Of a stretch of DNA of 7,343 nt, positions 1 to 6,000 are shown in pieces. The stretch is from an uncultured Verrucomicrobiota bacterium (lineage in GTDB: Bacteria; Verrucomicrobiota; Kiritimatiellia; RFP12; UBA1067). The DNA lies in NCBI GenBank assembly GCA_937901395.1, contig CALCDB010000151.1, positions 1 through 7,343 of the forward strand. The letters run 5' to 3'. The notes beneath the pieces are model-generated. The model did not search any database. It had not been told where the DNA came from and saw nothing but the letters and a program-made list of their open reading frames with translations. A program made the translations under genes and the position numbers. How positions within the stretch are numbered: the first letter of the stretch is position 1; every line of letters begins with the position of its first letter.

Positions 1-1
1 C

Positions 2-3000
2 ATAGCGGCCATGAACGAGATGGATGCTGGCGATATCTATTCGCCAAATTCTCTCGAGGTGAATATCGCCACGATTAGCGGCACGCCAACTGGCTTCTTC
101 GGTTGGGTTGAGAACGCTACCGCTTACTTCGCCAAGAAGTCGAACTCGATCAGCTTGAAGACGGGTGCGCGTACGATTAAGGACAATGACAATCAGCCTT
201 GGGCGACGTCCATCCTTTCGACGGATGCGAGCGTTGGCGGCTTCCCGGTTGCGGGTAAGTTCTGGAATAACACCAAGATTTCCAATGGCAATCAGGCCGA
301 GGTTAAGGATTATATGCTCTTGACCGATGGCAACGGCAATCTAACCGAAGTCGCGGTCGCGTATCGTGCGCACAATACTTATTACGCGAAGTACTCTGGC
401 GCAATGGAAAGCGGCAATATGCGTTTGACGGGTTCCTATCTTGACGACAACCAAGAGAGCAAGGATACGCAATACACGATCAGCGAGAGCTCGCAGCCGG
501 GTGTAACGATTCCAGGCGGCTCGGTTACGCTTCCCAAGGCGCCGAATGCGCGTGGTTGGCAGTTTGAGGTTTCCAACATCCCGTATGAGATGTATGACCT
601 CTATGTTTATATCGCTTCGGATGTACAGGACAACGTCGACAATGCAAATAGCCACCTCTACGCTTGCCCGGTGGTCATTTCGTGCGATGGCGAGAAATGG
701 ACGTATTACGCCGGTCCGTCGAAAGCTACCGACAATGATAGCTGGGAGGCCTACGGCTGGGCGCATGCGAACAATGTAGTGGAAGGCAAGAACTACATTC
801 GCTTCCGCATCTCCAAGAACTCGACGGGTCTTGATGATATTTCAACGATTCACATTACCCATGGTACGCGCAACACTGGCGCCAACAAGCGTCTCGGCCT
901 TGCGGGTATCCAGATTGTCGAGATTGATGACGACGGCGTTCGTGATCGTGTAGTTTCTGCCGAAGAGATTCAATCTTGGCATGATGAAAAAGCTTGGTCG
1001 AAGAAGAAAGGCGATGGCACGGAGCTCGTTGATTGGACGGATTCGGACGAGACGACTCCGATTACCGCGCGTATCGACGCGAGCGAGATTCAGGCGATTA
1101 CGATGGATGACGACGCCGTCGTCAACAAGCTCGTGATTAGCGGTTCGGCCGAAACCTTCACGATTGAAGGCGATGGTGAACTCACGGCGACCACGATTGA
1201 CGCGACCGATTTCACCGGCAATATCGTCTTCGACGCTCCGGTTACGGGTGCGCTTTCGCTTGGCGAGAACGCCAAACTCGTTGTCGAGATTGACGACGGC
1301 GAGGAAGTCAGCGTTGACAATCTCCTGCCTGCGGGTCTTACCATCGCAAGCGGCAACATCACGATCATCGGTTCGGGCACGCTCGTTTGCGACGGCAAGG
1401 TTCCCGATGCATACGCCACTTCGCTCCAGAATAGCACTTGGACTGGTACGGTTTGGATCAAGAACATCCTTGTTCCCGATGTGAAGAATCTTACTCAGTT
1501 CGGACATTACAAGAACACGGGTTCCAAGGTTTGCCTCACTGGCGTTCGCGGTTGGCTGAATAACGGAAGCCAGGGCGTCGAGTTTGAGCTCAAGGACGAG
1601 ACCGTGGAAGAGGTCAAGGTGCTTGGTCTCGAAATTCAGGATTCGTCTGGCGACTACAAGTATGTCTTCCCGAAGTTTGCGGGTACGGGTTCGTTCAAGG
1701 CGGCGACCATATCCACCGAGTCGGCGGCCTACATCGTTACGGATGTTTCCGAGTTTAATGGTGCGCTCCTTTCTACGGCGGGTACTCTCAGGAAAGAGGG
1801 TCATGCGTCTGATGGCGCGGCGACGAATCCGCGTCCAATCTTCGTTGGCTATGAGAATGACAGCGAGGTCACTGCTGGTACCGATAGCTTGATTGACATC
1901 AAGTCGGGCACGACGGTGAACGCGGGTTGTGGCTGGCAGGCGTCTTCGGTTGTCTTCGGCGAGACCTTGACCGTAAAGGGCGCGATTGGCGATGTGCTCG
2001 TCAGCGGCGTCACCACCGCTCCGACCGCGATTCCGGCACTCACCGACGTTACGGGTCAGCCGTCGATGACTCTCAAGTACGAGAACAACACGATTGTTCT
2101 CGCTCAGGCCGCAGCTTCGTTCAACGGCAAGGGCTATGCGACGCTCGCCGAGGCGATTACTGCTGCGAATGCGGCGACTGGCGATGAGGCGACGATTACG
2201 GTTTACACCTCGATTCCGGCTGAGGATGCGTTGACGATTAACGTTGATGAAGATAAGACCATTACGCTCGAAGGCGTCAATGGCGCTTGCGTCTGCAATG
2301 GAACTGTTACCAAGACTGGCGCGGGAACGCTCGTCCTCAATGGACCGATTAGCTATGTTGACGCATACAATAAATTCGAGCCGACTATTAGTGCTGGTAC
2401 GTTGGTGCTGAAGGATGGTGCAATTGCGTCTAGCTACTTGACAGTGCACGAGGAGAATCTCACTATCGCCTCGGACGCAGTGCTCGAGTTCAATGTTGAT
2501 GAAGATTTTACCCTGGTTGGCGGATTCGGCAATAGTGAAATTGCTCCTGGAACAGTGCGCAAGTCTGGAACTGGCAAGATGACGTTGTATATGGATGCTT
2601 TTGCGACATTTGAAGGTACGATTGACGTTGTTGGTGGTTACATTGATACCTTTGGCTACGATATGACAATCAACTGCATTCTTAAGGTCTCTGGAACGTC
2701 CTATTTGGATGTCACGAGCGATAATAATATCGTCATTCTCGGTGCCAACGCCATACTCGACCTCTCGAATATCGCTGACGAACGCGACGAAGCCGTTGTC
2801 AAGGGTAACTTGAAGATGGCGGAGGGAACGGCGATTGTGTTCGCGGAAAATCAAGAGGCGCTCCTTTGCAACGGCGCTTTGACGATTGGCGAAGAAGCGA
2901 TTACTGGAGATACGACGGTTCAGGATATGTCGATCTTCGTTGATGGCCAGGAGTATATTGCCGACCTCGGAATTGCGGTTGCGGAGGGTGAGTCGGGCGC

Positions 3001-6000
3001 GAAGCTCTACACCGTCAGCTACTCCAATGCGACCCCGATTATCCGCATCACCACCGATGGTATGAGCGCGTCCGACCTCAACGCTGCGCTTGAAGCGGCG
3101 GGTGAAGGTACGAAGGTTTGCTTCGATGATGGTGCGACGCTGACGCTCGACGAGAATGTCGAAGACGTCGACCTCGTAATTCTCGGTACGGCCAATATCG
3201 ACGGCGAGGGCACGATTTCGGCGGCGACGATTGCTGCGGCCGGAAAGACCATCGATCTCGGTGAGGACGTAACCTTCGTTCCGGCGACTCCGTCCGAGTT
3301 GTCGACCACGACGATTACCGGCGAAGGTACGATTGTCTACGATGGTGCGCTTCCGGGCAGCGAGAGCTCGAGTTATCAGGCGGCAGACTGGACTGGTACG
3401 GTGTGGCTCAAGAACTACAACTACCAAAGATTCGATTTTGGGGCTCTTGGTCATAGCGGTAGCAAGGTCAAGCTCACGCACATTTGGGGCTTTAGCCCGA
3501 ACGATGCGACATCTGGCGCGAATCCGGAGATTGTCCTCGTCGACGATGAATCGAATGTGGCGCTTGAAATCAACGATGGCCACGGTGGCAGTAAGTACTT
3601 CTTCCGGAAACTTTCCGGCGATGGTACGTTCAAGACCAGTGGCAGTCAGGGAACGAACTCGCAGTATCGCTTCTATGATGTAAGCGGCTTCGAGGGAACG
3701 TTTGCGCTCAATGGCAACAACAAGCGTGTGGTCATCGGCACGGGCTCGACCGATGCTGGTAACGGTCAGATTTTGATCGACAATACTGCGACGGTTGCCA
3801 TTCCAGCTGGCAAGACTTGGTCGGCCAATAACGGCATCAAGGTCGACGGTACGATTACTGGCGCGGGCATTCTCGGCAGCAACACGACCTTTGGCAATGG
3901 CGCGACGATTGACGCGAGCGCGGCCCAGCTCACGGTTGAGGCGAACAAGACCTTGACTTTCGGTAGTTCGCTCACCGTCAAGCTCGCTTCGGCTCCGACC
4001 GAGGATGCTCCGGTCAAGTTCTTGAACGGCTCCTTCACCGAGCAGACCTTCGACACCGCGCTTACGGTCGTAGTGAACGATCAGCCGGCTGAAGGCGACT
4101 TCGCCATCAAGCAAGACGCGGACGGCGTCTGGGCGATTGCCAACACGGAGGTTGTCTGGACTGGTGCGGGAGAGAACCGCAACTGGTCGAATCCCGCGAA
4201 CTGGCAGGGTAGCGTTGTTCCGGCGGCGGGACGTAATGTTGTCATCGATGTCGGAGAGGCGACGGATTACTCGATTATCATCGATAGCGACACGGCGGCG
4301 ATTGGCTCGCTCACTGTGACTGGCGCGGGCGTAGTCTTCTCCGGTACCGGCACGATCAACGGACCGATTACCTTCACCACGAAGAAGATTGCCGGCTCCT
4401 TGAAGGCGGTTGGCGATGTTACGTTCACGTCTGCACCTGGATTACAGCTTGATTTCTCGGCGGCAATGGAGGTTACTGGCAATCTTATGTTTGACCGGAA
4501 CGAGCCGTTGAATTTCAACACCGGAACCGCAATTACCGTTTCGGGAGACATGACGATTACTTCTGCGGGCGGAAACAATAGTACCGTCTTTAAGGCGGGC
4601 ACAATCACGGTTGCGGGAACACTCGCCACTAAAGGCGCGAGAAATATGTATTCGCGCTATTATTTTGGCGATGGAAGTTCGTCAAACGACACGATGATGA
4701 TTATTGCCAATAAGATTGACGCCAACTCTAATGGTACGGCGATTGATGCGTATCAGCTCAAGAAAGGGGCGACAATTAAGGTTGGTGCTGGTGGATTCGA
4801 TCTTTACGGTCGTCAGGAGCCCGCGGCAACGTTTAGCTTCGCTGGGGGAACGTATGTTGCAACGGCGACTTCGAGCTTCTCCGCTTCGGTGTACAATTCG
4901 ACGGTCGATTCGACGATCGAGGTCGTTGACGGGGCGACTTTGACGATCAACAATTCGGGCAAGGACTTCGGTCAGGCGGGTAAGAAGATTACCAAGACTG
5001 GCACGGGTACGCTCAAGTTCGCGGGTAAGGTTCTTACCGCTATTGACGTCACTGCCGGTGCGGTTGAAATGACTGCGGGCGACGAAGCGGGCGTTACGGT
5101 TTCGGAAGGCGCGGATCTTTACCTCAAGGTAACGGCGGAGCAAAAGGAAGCCGGCTACACCTCGACGGCGACGATTCCGACCGGGACGAACATCTACTTC
5201 ATCCTCCCCAATGGCACCGTGGTCGAGGGCGTGGGCAAGATTCTGCCGCCCAAGACCATCGTTTGGATCGGCGCCGATCAGGGTTCGTGGGATGAGCCTT
5301 CGAACTGGTCGCCGGCGGTCGTTCCTCTCGTAGACAGCAACGTGAGCTTCGCGGGCGAAGGCGAAGGTACGATCACGATCAAGATTAGCGATGGTACGCG
5401 CACGATCGAGGGCGTCAGCTTCAATTCTTCGAAGAACATTACGATTGACGGCGTCGTCAATGTCACGGGTGCGATTACGAAGGACGGAACGGGTACGCTT
5501 GCGATAAATCTCGGCGCTGATAACAGCAACGCCATTGCCGTCACTGCCGGTGCTCTCGAAGTGAATGTTCCGGCGAACACGACGCGCGTTCTTTCGGGCG
5601 CGATTACCGGCTCTGGTAAGATCGTGAAGTCCGGTGAAGGCGCACTTCATATCAATCGCGCCAACAACACCAGCTTTACGGGTAGCTGGGATGTTCAGGG
5701 CGGCGACCTCAAGGGCTTGGCCGAGAAGTGGTACGGCGCAGATAATAACAATACGCCGATTGTCCTTACGGTAAATGACGGCGCGACGCTTCACCTCGCC
5801 AATATGGGCGATTGCGCCTATAGTCTCGTCTGCAATGGCGGTACGGTCAATAACGACGGTACCGTCACGGGTAGTCGTTATACGATGGGTTGCCGTCAGG
5901 CGAAGAACATCACCATCAACGGGGATACGACCTTCACCGGCAATCAGTTCGGTCTTCTCGCCAGCAGCTATGGCGCGACGACGTTGACCTTCAATGACAA

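Noticed and set aside
11..13. ATG as the start of the long gene
   Set aside because: The frame is open upstream to the window edge, no Shine-Dalgarno sequence can be judged in the few bases before it, and no signal peptide follows.
341..766. A 141-codon minus-strand open frame
   Set aside because: Also in the mirrored phase of the sense frame, with no recognisable motif and lying wholly inside the N-terminal beta-rich coding region.
1584..1892. Short + strand open frames rich in Arg and Ser (also near 3333-3683, 4704-4943, 6384-6647 and 6732-6992)
   Set aside because: They lie in alternative frames of the long gene, have no plausible ribosome site, and give Arg/Ser-rich products typical of out-of-frame reading of GCG/ACG/GTC codons.
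842..4114. A 1,090-codon open frame on the minus strand
   Set aside because: Its codons share boundaries with the + frame, so its stops would be sense TTA, CTA or TCA, which the real gene almost never uses (it ends exactly at a TCA codon at 842). The product is Arg/Asn/Ile-rich without domains, and it needs a TTG start.
2302..5716. A CRISPR-like or tandem DNA repeat, suspected from recurring 'ggtacg' and 'gcgggtacg' words
   Set aside because: The words are spaced irregularly, lie in frame within coding sequence, and flanking bases are not conserved. They reflect Gly-Thr turns of protein repeats.
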